DNA from: CAIWHR01 sp963846855
Lineage (GTDB): Bacteria; Pseudomonadota; Gammaproteobacteria; Burkholderiales; Casimicrobiaceae
Assembly: GCA_963846855.1 (NCBI GenBank)
Contig: CAWJXK010000007.1
Span: forward strand, 62,001-126,000
DNA: 64,000 bases
Reading direction: 5' to 3'
In this document: piece by piece, positions 8,884 through 18,045 of the stretch
Layout: each line of letters opens with the position of its first letter
Position numbering within the stretch: the first letter of the stretch is position 1
Translations under genes and position numbers: made by a program
Notes under the pieces: generated by a model
The model's database searches: none
The model's input: only the letters and a program-made list of their open reading frames with translations
What the model was told of the DNA's origin: nothing

Positions 8884-9702
8884 ATGAATCGCCCCGAAAT
8901 TCCGCGCAGCCTCTTTCCGATCCCCGACGTCCAGTCGGGCGCCGACGAGCGCAACCTCGCGATCGACGAGGTCGGCATCCGCGGGCTTCGCTACCCGCTG
9001 AACTTCGTCGATGCCGACGGCGTGGTCCAGCCGACGATCGCGACCTGCAACGTCTACGTCGCGCTTCCCGCGGACCGCAAGGGCACGCACATGTCGCGGC
9101 TGGTCGCGCTGCTCGAGTCGCGCAGCGAGCCCGGCGCGCCGGCGCTGTCCGTCGCGTCGCTCTCCGATCTCGTCGACGCGCTGCTCGTGCTGCTCGAGGC
9201 GCCGGGCGGAAGCATCGAGCTCGCGTTCCCGTATTTCGTGCGCAAGACGGCCCCGGTGTCGGGCGTCGCCAGTCGGCTCGACTACGAGGTGCGCCTGCGC
9301 GGCGAGCGCATCGGCCTGGAATACCGGCAGACGCTCGCGGTCGCGGTCCCGGTCACGTCGCTCTGCCCGTGCTCGAAGGAAATCTCGGAATATGGCGCGC
9401 ACAACCAGCGCTCGCTGATCACGATCACGGTGCGCGCGCGGCCGTCGCTGTTCCTTTCGGACCTGATCCGGGTCGCCGAGGACGAGGCGTCGTGCGAGCT
9501 CTACGGCCTCCTCAAGCGCTCGGACGAGAAATTCGTCACCGAGTACGCGTACAACAATCCCCGGTTCGTCGAGGACATGGTCCGGGGCGTGGCGGCGCGG
9601 CTCGGCAACGACCCGCGCATCGATGGCTTCGCCGTCGAGGCCGAGAACTTCGAGTCGATCCACAATCATTCCGCGTACGCGCGGATCGCCCGCGGTCTCT
9701 GA
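8884..9702 (+). CDS. folE2: GTP cyclohydrolase FolE2 (type IB)
   Basis: The protein has 272 residues. The opening IPDVQ...N motif, the HMSR segment and VTSLCPCSKEIS with the metal-ligand cysteine are those of the FolE2 family. FolE2 converts GTP to 7,8-dihydroneopterin triphosphate for folate and queuosine and, unlike zinc-dependent FolE, works with Mn or Fe. Having this isoform suggests folate synthesis that tolerates zinc limitation, unless a canonical folE is elsewhere. It starts 28 bp after dxs and may belong to the same transcript. Confidence 0.93.
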   Translation: MNRPEIPRSLFPIPDVQSGADERNLAIDEVGIRGLRYPLNFVDADGVVQPTIATCNVYVALPADRKGTHMSRLVALLESRSEPGAPALSVASLSDLVDALLVLLEAPGGSIELAFPYFVRKTAPVSGVASRLDYEVRLRGERIGLEYRQTLAVAVPVTSLCPCSKEISEYGAHNQRSLITITVRARPSLFLSDLIRVAEDEASCELYGLLKRSDEKFVTEYAYNNPRFVEDMVRGVAARLGNDPRIDGFAVEAENFESIHNHSAYARIARGL

Positions 9703-9842
9703 CCGGCCGCATTCGCACCGGCGAGTCCTTCCCGGAGCCATTTCCGCTTCCGGCGCCGGGGACGTGGAACGGGGCGTCGGATCCTGGCGCCGCGTGGCAT
9801 GCCGCACTGGTAAAATCGCGCGATTGCCGCGTCGCGCGAATC

Positions 9843-10550
9843 ATGCTTCCCATCGCCATCTTCCGCTTCTCGCCGACCGAGGGCCCCGCCTATTTCGCGC
9901 AATGGCTCGACCGGCACACGCTGCCGTGGAAGCTCGTTGCGATCGACGAAGGCGCGCCGGTGCCGCGCGGACCGCGCGCGTTCTCCGGCATCGCGATGAT
10001 GGGCGGCGCGATGGGCGTGAACGACGGCCTGCCGTGGATCGCGCCGCTGACGGGACTGCTGCGCGATGCGGTTGCGCGGCAGGTGCCGGTGATCGGGCAC
10101 TGCCTCGGCGGGCAATTGCTGGCAAAGGCACTCGGCGCGCCGGTGTCGCGGGCGCCCTCCGCTGAGCTCGGCTGGGTCGACGTCGCCGTCAGCGACGAAC
10201 GCGCGCGGCGCGACTGGTTCTCCGGCCGTGCGTCGTTCACGTCGTTCCAGTGGCACTACGACGCGTTCGCGGTGCCGGAGACCGCGATCGGCGTCGCCAC
10301 CAGCGACTCCGGCCCCAGCCAGGCGTTCATCGTCGACGACCGTCACATCGGGATGCAGTTCCACGTCGAGATGACACGCGATCTCATCGATAGCTGGCTT
10401 GCCACGGGCGCGGCGGAATTGCCGTCGCAATCGTCGGTCGCGCGGCAGTCGGCAGCGGACATCCGCACCGGCATCGCCTCTCACCTCGACGCGCTCTCCG
10501 CGGTCGCCGACGGCATCTACACGCGCTGGGCGGCGGGCCTTGTCGGTTAG
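9843..10550 (+). CDS. class I glutamine amidotransferase-like protein
   Basis: The protein has 235 residues. The nucleophile elbow is GHCLGGQ with C87, and MQFHVEM supplies the His and Glu of the triad, so the amidotransferase domain looks active. It is a stand-alone GMP-synthase-like domain of the kind annotated as type 1 glutamine amidotransferase; no synthetase domain is attached. The ammonia acceptor is unknown. The final 40 residues are helical and have no motif I recognise. It ends 7 bp before mutL. Confidence 0.82.
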   Translation: MLPIAIFRFSPTEGPAYFAQWLDRHTLPWKLVAIDEGAPVPRGPRAFSGIAMMGGAMGVNDGLPWIAPLTGLLRDAVARQVPVIGHCLGGQLLAKALGAPVSRAPSAELGWVDVAVSDERARRDWFSGRASFTSFQWHYDAFAVPETAIGVATSDSGPSQAFIVDDRHIGMQFHVEMTRDLIDSWLATGAAELPSQSSVARQSAADIRTGIASHLDALSAVADGIYTRWAAGLVG

Positions 10551-10557
10551 CGCATCC

Positions 10558-12363
10558 ATGCGACGGATCCGCGCGCTGCCCGAGCACCTCGTCAACCAGA
10601 TCGCCGCCGGCGAGGTCGTCGAGCGGCCTGCCGCGGCGCTGAAGGAGCTTCTCGAGAACGCGCTCGACTCGGGTGCGACGCAGATCGACGTCGATCTCGC
10701 CGGAGGCGGCATCCAGCGCATCCGCGTTGCCGACAACGGCGGCGGCATCGAGCGGGAGGAGCTCTCGCTCGCGGTCGCGCGGCACGCGACGTCGAAGCTC
10801 GCCACCGTCGACGACCTCGACTCGATCGCCACGCTCGGATTTCGCGGCGAGGCGCTCGCGTCGATCGCCGCGGTGTCGCGCTTCGCGCTCGCGTCGCGCG
10901 CGGCCGGCAAGCCGCACGCGTGGCGGATCGAGGTCGAAGGCGGCAGCGTCAGCGCGACGGCGCCGGCGGCGCTCGCCGAAGGAACGACGGTCACCGTGCA
11001 GGAGCTCTACTACAACACGCCGGCGCGGCGAAAATTCCTGCGCACCGAGGCGACCGAGTGGGGCCATTGCGAGGAAGCGTTCCGGCGCATCGCGCTCGCG
11101 CACCCGGACGTGGGATTCACGCTGCAGCACAATGGCCGCGTGGTGCACCGGCTGCTCGCGCAGGGCCGGCGCGCGCGCGTTCTCGCGCTGCTGGGCGACG
11201 GCTTCGTCGAAGGCGCCGCGGCGGTCGACGCGCAAGCCGGTCCGATCGCGCTGACCGGATTCGCCGTGCGTCCGGCGTATGCGACGCACGCCGCGGGCCA
11301 GTACACGTTCGTCAACGGCCGCTACGTGCGCGACCGGATGCTCGCGCACGCGCTGCGCGACGCCTATCGCGACGTGCTCCACCACGACCGGCAGCCGGCG
11401 TACGCACTGTGGCTGACGCTCGATCCGCGGCGGGTCGACGTCAACGTTCATCCGCAGAAGACCGAGGTGCGGTTCCGCGAATCCGGCGCCGTGCACGGAT
11501 TCGTCCGCAGCGCGATCGAGCGCGCGCTCGCCATCACCGGCGCGGAGCAGCCCGCGGTATCGGCCGCCGAGCGGCTCGGCATCGCGGCGGCGCACACGCC
11601 GCCGTTCGCGCCGTCGACGCACGGAGGCGAGATTCCGCTGCTGCGTCCGCTGCCGTTCGCGAGCGGCGTGCAGGGCGCCATGCCGCTCGGTGCGTCCGAG
11701 CCCGCCGCGTTCTACGCGAAACTCTTCGGACCGCGCGAAGCCGGAGGCGCAGACGGACCCGACCTGCCGCAAACCGGCGACGAGCATCCTCTGGGCTTCG
11801 CGCTGGCGCAGCTGCACGGGATCTACATCCTTGCGCAGAACCGCGCCGGACTGGTGCTGGTCGACATGCACGCGGCGCACGAGCGGATCGTCTACGAGCG
11901 CCTCAAGTCCGCGCTCGATCACAGCGTGCCCGTGCAGCCGCTGCTCGTGCCGGCGACGTTCATCGCGTCACCGCTCGACATGGCCGCCGCCGCCGAGCAT
12001 GCCGACACGCTCGACCGGCTGGGCTTCTCGTTGGGCGCCATCGGCCCGGCGACCCTCGCCGTGCGCGGCATCCCGGCGCCGCTCGCCGATGCCGACGCGG
12101 CGGCACTCGCGCATGCGGTGCTCTCCGACCTGCGCGAGCACGGCGGCAGCGAAGTGCTGACCGCGCACCGTGACGAGTTGCTCTCGACGATGGCATGCCA
12201 TGCCGCCGTGCGCGCCAATCGTGCGCTCGCCGTTCCCGAGATGAATGCGCTGCTGCGCGAGATGGAAGCGACCGAGCGCGCCGGCCAATGCAACCATGGC
12301 CGCCCGACGTGGTATCAGCTCTCGCTCGCGGATCTCGATCGCCTCTTCATGCGAGGCCGATGA
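10558..12363 (+). CDS. mutL: DNA mismatch repair protein MutL, endonuclease type
   Basis: The protein has 601 residues. N-terminal GHKL ATPase motifs are present: ELLENALDSGA, DNGGGI and GFRGEALASI. The C-terminal dimerisation domain carries DMHAAHERIVYE (the endonuclease motif DxHAx2Ex4E, with Met in place of the usual Gln), ACHAAVRANRAL and CNHGRPTW, which together form the metal-binding nicking site. MutL in this organism is therefore probably an endonuclease, as in bacteria lacking MutH. The start ATG 10558 fits the family N-terminus (RIRALPEHLVNQIAAGEVVERP type). Confidence 0.96.
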   Translation: MRRIRALPEHLVNQIAAGEVVERPAAALKELLENALDSGATQIDVDLAGGGIQRIRVADNGGGIEREELSLAVARHATSKLATVDDLDSIATLGFRGEALASIAAVSRFALASRAAGKPHAWRIEVEGGSVSATAPAALAEGTTVTVQELYYNTPARRKFLRTEATEWGHCEEAFRRIALAHPDVGFTLQHNGRVVHRLLAQGRRARVLALLGDGFVEGAAAVDAQAGPIALTGFAVRPAYATHAAGQYTFVNGRYVRDRMLAHALRDAYRDVLHHDRQPAYALWLTLDPRRVDVNVHPQKTEVRFRESGAVHGFVRSAIERALAITGAEQPAVSAAERLGIAAAHTPPFAPSTHGGEIPLLRPLPFASGVQGAMPLGASEPAAFYAKLFGPREAGGADGPDLPQTGDEHPLGFALAQLHGIYILAQNRAGLVLVDMHAAHERIVYERLKSALDHSVPVQPLLVPATFIASPLDMAAAAEHADTLDRLGFSLGAIGPATLAVRGIPAPLADADAAALAHAVLSDLREHGGSEVLTAHRDELLSTMACHAAVRANRALAVPEMNALLREMEATERAGQCNHGRPTWYQLSLADLDRLFMRGR

Positions 12364-12615
12364 CCGCTCGTGCAAAGCTGCTGCGCGGCCCGTCTGCGTC
12401 GTTGTGTCCTCGCTCGGCGCTCGCTGTATGTATGTGTACTGTGGCTACGGCCGTCCGGCTGCGCCGAACTTAACTTCTCGCGATGCTCGAAGTTAGCCTC
12501 CGCCGCAACAAGCCGCTCGCGCGGCGTGTTGTCTCGCACCTCGCTGCGGGCCGCCTAGCATCCGGGCCTGCTCGCGACGCTTTTCCCGGAGCGGTCACCA
12601 CCTTTGGCACCATCG
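12364..12615. other. mutL-miaA spacer with inverted repeats
   Basis: This 252-bp stretch has no gene. GCGGCCCG (12385-12392) and CGGGCCGC (12547-12554) form an inverted pair near its ends. It could fold into a long imperfect stem, but the arms are much weaker than those of the elements at 21190 and 25961. Confidence 0.35.
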
Positions 12616-13563
12616 ATGATCGCAAGAACTAGCGGTGCACCGGCAGTTCTGCTGATGGGCCCGACCGCGTCGGGAAAGAGCGCGCTCTCGCTGGCCCTTG
12701 CGCAACGATTTCCCATGGAGATCGTCAGCGTCGACTCGGCGCAGATCTATCGCGGCATGGACGTCGGCACCGCGAAGCCCGACGCCCCGACGCGTGCGGC
12801 CGTCCCGCATCACCTGATCGACATCGTCGATCCGACCGACGCGTATTCGGCGGCGCGGTTCTGCGCCGATGCGCTTGCGGCCGTCGATGCGATCCGCGCC
12901 CGCGGGCGCATTCCGCTGCTCGCCGGCGGCACGATGCTTTATTTCAAGGCCCTGACCGAAGGGCTTTCCGTGCTGCCGGGCCGCGACTCCGCGGTGCGCG
13001 CGGGGATCGACGCGCGCGCCGCGAAGGAAGGCTGGCCAGCGCTACATGCCGAGCTCGCCCGCGTCGATCCGGCGACGGCGGCGCGGCTCGCCCCGACGGA
13101 CGCGCAACGGATCCAGCGCGCGCTCGAGGTGCACGCGATCAGCGGGACGCCGCTCTCCGCGCTTCGCGGCGCACGCGCGGGAAACGCGACGCTCGGTCCC
13201 CTCGTGCGCGTCGCGCTCGTTCCGGCGGACCGCGTGCGCCTCCACAGGTTGATCGCGGACCGGTTCGACGCGATGCTCGAGGCGGGGCTCGTCGACGAGC
13301 TGCGGGCGCTGCGAGAACACTTTTCGCTCGACCCTGCGCTGCCGGCGATGCGCTGCGTCGGTTATCGCCAGGCCTGGGAATACCTCGACGGCCGCATCGA
13401 TCTCGCCACATTCCGCGCAACGGGGATCGCCGCCACGCGCCAGCTCGCGAAGCGGCAGATGACGTGGCTCCGCGCGACCCCTGCGCAAACGTTCGATCCC
13501 TGGGATCCGAATCTCGCCGAGGCGGTGGCCGCGCCTATAATCGAGGCTCTGGCAAAGGCCTGA
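12616..13563 (+). CDS. miaA: tRNA dimethylallyltransferase
   Basis: The protein has 315 residues. ATG 12616 is preferred over an in-frame TTG at 12604. The P-loop GPTASGKS is at 15-22, followed by VSVDSAQIYRGMDVGTAKP and HHLIDIVDP, the family's substrate-binding segments, and a late RQLAKRQMTWLR motif. It transfers a dimethylallyl group to A37 of tRNAs reading UNN codons; the donor is made from the isoprenoid pathway encoded upstream. mutL-miaA linkage is common in proteobacteria. leuC starts 4 bp after its stop. Confidence 0.95.
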   Translation: MIARTSGAPAVLLMGPTASGKSALSLALAQRFPMEIVSVDSAQIYRGMDVGTAKPDAPTRAAVPHHLIDIVDPTDAYSAARFCADALAAVDAIRARGRIPLLAGGTMLYFKALTEGLSVLPGRDSAVRAGIDARAAKEGWPALHAELARVDPATAARLAPTDAQRIQRALEVHAISGTPLSALRGARAGNATLGPLVRVALVPADRVRLHRLIADRFDAMLEAGLVDELRALREHFSLDPALPAMRCVGYRQAWEYLDGRIDLATFRATGIAATRQLAKRQMTWLRATPAQTFDPWDPNLAEAVAAPIIEALAKA

Positions 13564-13566
13564 GCC

Positions 13567-14977
13567 ATGTTGGCGCGCACGCTCTACGACAAGCTGTGGG
13601 AAAGCCACGTCGTCCATACCGGCGAGGACGGGACGGCGCTGCTCTACGTCGACCGCCATCTGGTCCACGAGGTGACGAGCCCGCAGGCCTACGAAGGCCT
13701 GCGCCTCGCCGGACGCAAGCCGTGGCGCACGGCGTCGATCGTCGCGACCGCGGACCACAACACGCCGACCAAGGATTGGAGCGCCGGCATCCGCGACGAG
13801 ATCTCGCGCACGCAGGTCGAGACGCTCGACGCCAACATCAAGGCGACCGGCGCGCGCGCGTATTTCCCGTTCCGCGATGCGCGGCAGGGCATCGTCCACG
13901 TGATCGGGCCCGAGCAGGGCGCGACGCTGCCGGGAATGACGGTGGTCTGCGGCGACTCGCATACGAGCACGCACGGGGCGTTCGGCTGCCTCGCCTTCGG
14001 CATCGGCACCTCCGAGGTCGAGCACGTCCTCGCCACGCAATGCGTCGTCACGCGGCAGGCGAAGGCGATGCGCGTCAGCGTCGAAGGCACGCTGCCGCGG
14101 GGCTCGACGGCCAAGGACATCGCGCTCGCGATCATCGGCCGGATCGGCACCGCGGGCGGCACGGGCTACGCGATCGAATTCGACGGCAGGGCGATCCGGG
14201 CGCTGTCGATGGAAGGCCGGATGACGGTGTGCAACATGGCGATCGAGGCGGGCGCCCGCGCCGGCATGATCGCCGTCGACGCGACGACGATCGAGTATCT
14301 GAAGGGCCGGCCGTTCGCGCCGCAGGGCGAGCTGTGGGAGCGCGCGGTCGCGCATTGGCGCACGCTGGTGTCCGATCCCGACGCGAAGTTCGACCGCACG
14401 GTGACGCTCGACGCGGCGACGATCGCGCCGCAGGTGACCTGGGGCACCTCACCGGAGATGGTCACCTCGATCGAGGGGCGCGTGCCCGATCCCGACAAGG
14501 AGAAGGATTCCATTCTGCGCGAAGGCCTCGAGCGCGCGCTCACGTACATGGGGCTCGCGCCGAACACGCGCGATGACCGACATCCGGATCGACAAGGTGT
14601 TCATCGGCTCGTGCACCAACTCGCGCATCGAGGATCTGCGCGCGGCCGCGGCGATCGTGCGCGGGCGGCGCAAGGCCGACAGCGTGAAGCTCGCGCTGGT
14701 CGTTCCGGGTTCGGGTCCCGTCAAGCTGCAGGCGGAGCGGGAAGGCCTCGACCGGATCTTCACGGCCGCGGGCTTCGAATGGCGCGAGCCCGGCTGCTCG
14801 ATGTGCCTCGGGATGAACGACGACAGGCTCGGCCCCGGCGAGCGCTGCGCGTCGACGTCGAACCGCAATTTCGAAGGCCGGCAGGGGCAGGGAGGGCGCA
14901 CGCATCTCGTGAGCCCGATCATGGCCGCGGCGGCGGGCATCGCCGGCCATTTCGTCGACGTGCGGAGGCTCGGCTGA
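13567..14977 (+). CDS. leuC: 3-isopropylmalate dehydratase large subunit (frameshifted)
   Basis: LeuC isomerises 2-isopropylmalate to 3-isopropylmalate with a [4Fe-4S] cluster. The first part, from ATG 13567, carries GDSHTSTHGAFG. The frame then slips by one base near 14565-14575, and the rest continues in the next frame with GSCTNSRIEDLR and CSMCLGMN, the three cluster cysteines, to TGA 14975-14977. Removing one base at CGCGATGACC restores a single full-length protein of about 469 residues, so this is a one-base insertion and not a true split. No stop lies close by in the original frame, which runs on as nonsense into leuD. Confidence 0.9.
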
Positions 14978-14979
14978 CC

Positions 14980-15619
14980 ATGGAAGCGTTCCGCACGCTC
15001 ACGGGCATCGTCGCGCCGCTCGACCGCGCGAATGTCGACACCGACGCGATCATCCCCAAGCAGTTCCTGAAGTCGATCAAGCGCACCGGCTTCGGCCCGA
15101 ATCTGTTCGACGAGTGGCGCTACCTCGACCGCGGCGAGCCCGGTATGGACAACTCGGGTCGCCCCTTGAATCCGCAGTTCGTGCTGAACGAGCCGCGCTA
15201 CCAGGGCGCGCAGATCCTGCTCGCACGCCGCAACTTCGGCTGCGGCAGCTCGCGCGAGCACGCGCCGTGGGCGCTTGCACGACTACGGCTTTCGCGTGTT
15301 GATCGCGCCGTCGTTCGCCGACATCTTCTTCCAGAATTGCCTGAAGAACGGGCTGCTGCCGGTCGTGCTGTCGGCGCACGAGGTCGACCGCCTGTTCCAC
15401 GAAACCGCGGCGCTCCCGGGATTCAGGCTCACCGTGAATCTCGACCTGCAGACCGTCGCGACCACCGATGGCGCGACCGTGTTCGGCTTCGAGATCGATC
15501 CGTTCCGCAAGCACTGCCTGCAAAACGGGCTGGACGAGATCGGGCTGACGCTCGGCCGCGCCGACGAGATTCGGGCATTCGAGGCGAAGCGTCTCGCGCA
15601 ATACCCCTGGCTCGCCTGA
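14980..15619 (+). CDS. leuD: 3-isopropylmalate dehydratase small subunit (frameshifted)
   Basis: ATG 14980 follows the leuC stop by 2 bp. The first part reads TGIVAPLDRANVDTDAIIPKQF and the swivel-domain motif FGCGSSREHAPWAL. At about 15270 a one-base insertion moves the frame, and the rest continues with DYGFRVLIAPSFADIFFQNC to TGA 15617-15619. The repaired product is about 212 residues, the normal LeuD length. It is the partner of LeuC in leucine synthesis. The insertion lies in GCTTGCACGAC, where the family expects Ala-Asp-Tyr. Confidence 0.9.
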
Positions 15620-15626
15620 CGTCGCC

Positions 15627-16703
15627 GTGAAGATCGCGATCCTCCCGGGCGACGGCATCGGCAACGAGATCGTCGCCGAGGCCCGCAAGGTCCTCGATGT
15701 CCTGAAGCGCGGCGGGCTGCCGATCGAGACCGAATCCGCGCCGATCGGCGGCGCCGGCTACGACGCCGCGGGCTCTCCGCTGCCGCCCGCGACCCTCGAT
15801 CTCGCGCGTGCCGCCGATGCGGTGCTGCTGGGCGCGGTGGGCGGCCCGAACTACGACGCGCTGCCGCGCGAGATGCGCCCCGAGCAGGGCATCCTGGGAA
15901 TCCGGCGCGAGCTCGGGCTCTTCGCCAATCTTCGGCCGGCGCTTGCGTATCCGGAGCTCGCCGGCGCGTCGACGTTGAAGCCCGACGTCATCGCCGGACT
16001 CGACATCGTCATCGTTCGCGAGCTGACCGGCGACATCTACTTCGGTCAGCCGCGCGGACGCCGCACCAATGCGGCCGGCGAGGACGAGGGGTTCGACACG
16101 ATGCTGTACAGCGTGTCGGAAATCGCGCGCATCGCGAGAATCGGCTTCGAGACGGCGCGCCGACGCGGCAAGCGGCTCTGCTCGGTCGACAAGGCGAACG
16201 TGCTCGACACCAGCATCCTGTGGCGCGAGGTCGTCACGGCGATGGGTGAGGATTACCCGGACGTCGCGCTCTCCCACATGTACGTCGACAACGCGGCGAT
16301 GCAGCTCGTGCGCAATCCGAAGCAGTTCGACGTGATCGTCACGGGGAATCTCTTCGGCGACATCCTCTCCGACGAGGCGTCGATGCTCGCGGGCTCGATC
16401 GGCATGCTGCCTTCGGCGTCGCTCGACGGCGCGGGCAAGGGGCTCTACGAGCCGATCCACGGGTCCGCGCCCGACATCGCGGGACAGGACAAGGCAAATC
16501 CGCTGGCGACGATCCTGTCGGTCGCGATGATGTTCCGCTTCACGCTCGCGCGCCCCGACGTCGCGGACCGCATCGAGGCGGCAGTGCGCGCCGTGCTGCA
16601 AGCTGGAAGGCGCACGCGCGACATCGCGCTTGCCGGCGAGCCCGTCATCGGCACCCGCGCGATGGGCGACGCCGTCGTTGCTGCGTTGCAACACACCGCG
16701 TGA
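15627..16703 (+). CDS. leuB: 3-isopropylmalate dehydrogenase
   Basis: The protein has 358 residues and is intact. It starts with GTG at 15627, 8 bp after leuD. Family features are the opening ILPGDGIGNE, GAVGGPNYDALP, the RELTGDIYFGQPRG substrate loop, the YVDNAAMQL segment with metal-binding Asp residues, and EPIHGSAPDIAGQ. It oxidatively decarboxylates 3-isopropylmalate with NAD+, the third step specific to leucine. The stop codon sits inside the promoter-like sequence of the downstream leader. Confidence 0.96.
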   Translation: MKIAILPGDGIGNEIVAEARKVLDVLKRGGLPIETESAPIGGAGYDAAGSPLPPATLDLARAADAVLLGAVGGPNYDALPREMRPEQGILGIRRELGLFANLRPALAYPELAGASTLKPDVIAGLDIVIVRELTGDIYFGQPRGRRTNAAGEDEGFDTMLYSVSEIARIARIGFETARRRGKRLCSVDKANVLDTSILWREVVTAMGEDYPDVALSHMYVDNAAMQLVRNPKQFDVIVTGNLFGDILSDEASMLAGSIGMLPSASLDGAGKGLYEPIHGSAPDIAGQDKANPLATILSVAMMFRFTLARPDVADRIEAAVRAVLQAGRRTRDIALAGEPVIGTRAMGDAVVAALQHTA

Positions 16704-16716
16704 ATCGTGCTACGAT
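16686..16716 (+). promoter_or_regulatory. candidate promoter for the leader-asd unit
   Basis: TTGCAA (16686-16691) and TACGAT (16711-16716) are separated by 19 nt, and the -10 is preceded by TGC (extended -10 form). TGAATCG and CGATTCA around it form a perfect 7-bp inverted repeat (16701-16707 and 16713-16719). The -10 lies 9 nt before the leader ATG. The long spacer makes the call tentative. Confidence 0.4.
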
Positions 16717-16724
16717 TCAATCCT

Positions 16725-16850
16725 ATGCGTGAATTTGCCGCCTTGTTCACGGCATCCAAACCGCAGCGCGCCCGCGCGGCGGGTCTCGGCACGCGCGCGG
16801 TCGCGCCGCAAGGCCGCGCGACCAAAATCACGACGATCAAGACGACCTGA
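16725..16850 (+). CDS. 41-residue Thr/Ile/Lys-rich leader peptide upstream of asd
   Basis: ATG 16725 opens a 41-codon frame ending with the residues ATKITTIKTT before TGA 16848-16850. Among the last nine codons five are Thr, two Ile and two Lys. Thr, Ile and Lys are all end products of the aspartate pathway, and the next gene is asd, its second enzyme. The position, length, terminal run of regulatory codons and overlapping hairpins are those of an attenuation leader, like thrL of enteric bacteria but for asd. The peptide has no similarity I recognise. Translation is not proven; no strong ribosome site is seen before the ATG. Confidence 0.5.
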   Translation: MREFAALFTASKPQRARAAGLGTRAVAPQGRATKITTIKTT

Positions 16851-16888
16851 CCGGTCGCCTCGGCCCGCTGTCGCCTCCGCGAGCGGTC
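16799..16888 (+). promoter_or_regulatory. competing RNA hairpins around the leader stop codon (putative attenuator)
   Basis: GGTCGCG (16799-16805) can pair with CGCGACC (16817-16823). The same GCGACC can instead pair with GGTCGC (16853-16858), which also belongs to a downstream hairpin GACCG/CGGTC (16849-16853 with 16884-16888) closed further by CTCGG/CCGcGAG. These pairings are mutually exclusive and bracket the Thr/Ile/Lys codons. No T-run follows the last stem, so control would be by Rho or by access to the asd start rather than a classical terminator. Confidence 0.4.
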
Positions 16889-16935
16889 CGGGGGCGGGCA
16901 GGAACGCGGCGGCAGCGGACTTCAGGGTGAACGCA

Positions 16936-18045
16936 ATGCGAGTCGGTTTCGTCGGTTGGCGCGGAATGGTCGGATCGGTGCTCCTGCAGCGGATGCAGGC
17001 GGAGCGCGACTTCGATCACATCGAATCGCAGTTCTTCTCCACGTCGAACGTCGGCGGCAAGGGCCCCTCGATCGGCAAGTCCACGCCGGCGCTGCTTGCG
17101 GCGAACGACCTCGTGGCGCTCAAATCGCAGGACGCGGTCGTCACCTGCCAGGGCGGCGACTACACCAACGAGGTCTATCCCAGACTGCGCGCCGCCGGCT
17201 GGAACGGTTACTGGATCGACGCCGCATCGGCGCTGCGCATGGCCGACGACGCCGTGATCATCCTCGATCCGGTCAACCGCGACGTGATCGACGCCGCGCT
17301 CGCGCGCGGTGTGAAGAACTACATCGGCGGCAACTGCACCGTCAGCCTGATGCTGATGGCGCTGGCGGGCCTCTTCCGGCACGACCTGGTCGAATGGATG
17401 ACCTGCATGACCTATCAGGCCGCGTCCGGCGCCGGCGCGCAGAACATGCGCGAGCTGCTGCAGCAGATGGGCGAGGCGCATCTGGCCGCGAAGCCGCTGC
17501 TCGACGATCCTGATTCGGCGATCCTCGACATCGACCGCGAGGTCGCGGGCATCCTGCGCGACGAGCGCTTTCCCGACCGAGCATTTCGGCGTTCCGCTCG
17601 CGGGCAGCCTGATTCCCTGGATCGACAAGGATCTCGGCAACGGCAAGAGCCGCGAGGAGTGGAAGGGCGGCGCCGAAACCAACAAGATCCTCGGCCGCTC
17701 CGAACAAGCCGATCCCGATCGACGATCTGCGTGCGCATCGGCGCGATGCGCTGCCACACGCAGGCGCTGACGATCAAGCTCCGGCGCGACCTTCCGCTCG
17801 CCGAGATCGAGGCGATCGTTGCCGGCGGCAACGATTGGGTGCGCGTCGTGCCGAACACGCGCGAGGCGAGCCTCCGCGATCTCACGCCGGCGGCGGTCAC
17901 GGGAAGGCTCGAGGTGCCGGTCGGCCGCCTGCGCAAGCTCGCGATGGGCGGGGAGTACGTCGGGGCCTTCACCGTCGGCGACCAGCTGCTGTGGGGCGCG
18001 GCGGAGCCGCTGCGCCGGATGCTGCGCATCCTTCTTCGCCGCTGA
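16936..18045 (+). CDS. asd: aspartate-semialdehyde dehydrogenase (three frameshifts)
   Basis: The enzyme reduces aspartyl phosphate to the semialdehyde for Lys, Met, Thr and Ile. ATG 16936 gives VGFVGWRGMVGSVL (NADP-binding), FFSTSNVGGK and NCTVSLMLMAL with the catalytic Cys at about residue 134. The frame is disturbed between about 17575 and 17740. The next frame gives EHFGVPLAGSLIPWIDKDLG and ETNKILGR, a third frame gives NKPIPID, and the original frame resumes at CVRIGAMRCH. Three one-base insertions (near 17577, 17702 and 17726) restore an uninterrupted protein of about 369 residues. Because they sum to three, a long frame survives but about 50 residues of it are wrong. Confidence 0.9.
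   Translation: MRVGFVGWRGMVGSVLLQRMQAERDFDHIESQFFSTSNVGGKGPSIGKSTPALLAANDLVALKSQDAVVTCQGGDYTNEVYPRLRAAGWNGYWIDAASALRMADDAVIILDPVNRDVIDAALARGVKNYIGGNCTVSLMLMALAGLFRHDLVEWMTCMTYQAASGAGAQNMRELLQQMGEAHLAAKPLLDDPDSAILDIDREVAGILRDERFPDRAFRRSARGQPDSLDRQGSRQRQEPRGVEGRRRNQQDPRPLRTSRSRSTICVRIGAMRCHTQALTIKLRRDLPLAEIEAIVAGGNDWVRVVPNTREASLRDLTPAAVTGRLEVPVGRLRKLAMGGEYVGAFTVGDQLLWGAAEPLRRMLRILLRR

Noticed and set aside
13567..15630. A 687-codon frame that appears to fuse leuC to leuD.
   Set aside because: The middle part (about 14570-14979) and the end after 15270 are nonsense relative to the families. The fusion is an artefact of two one-base shifts in leuC and leuD.
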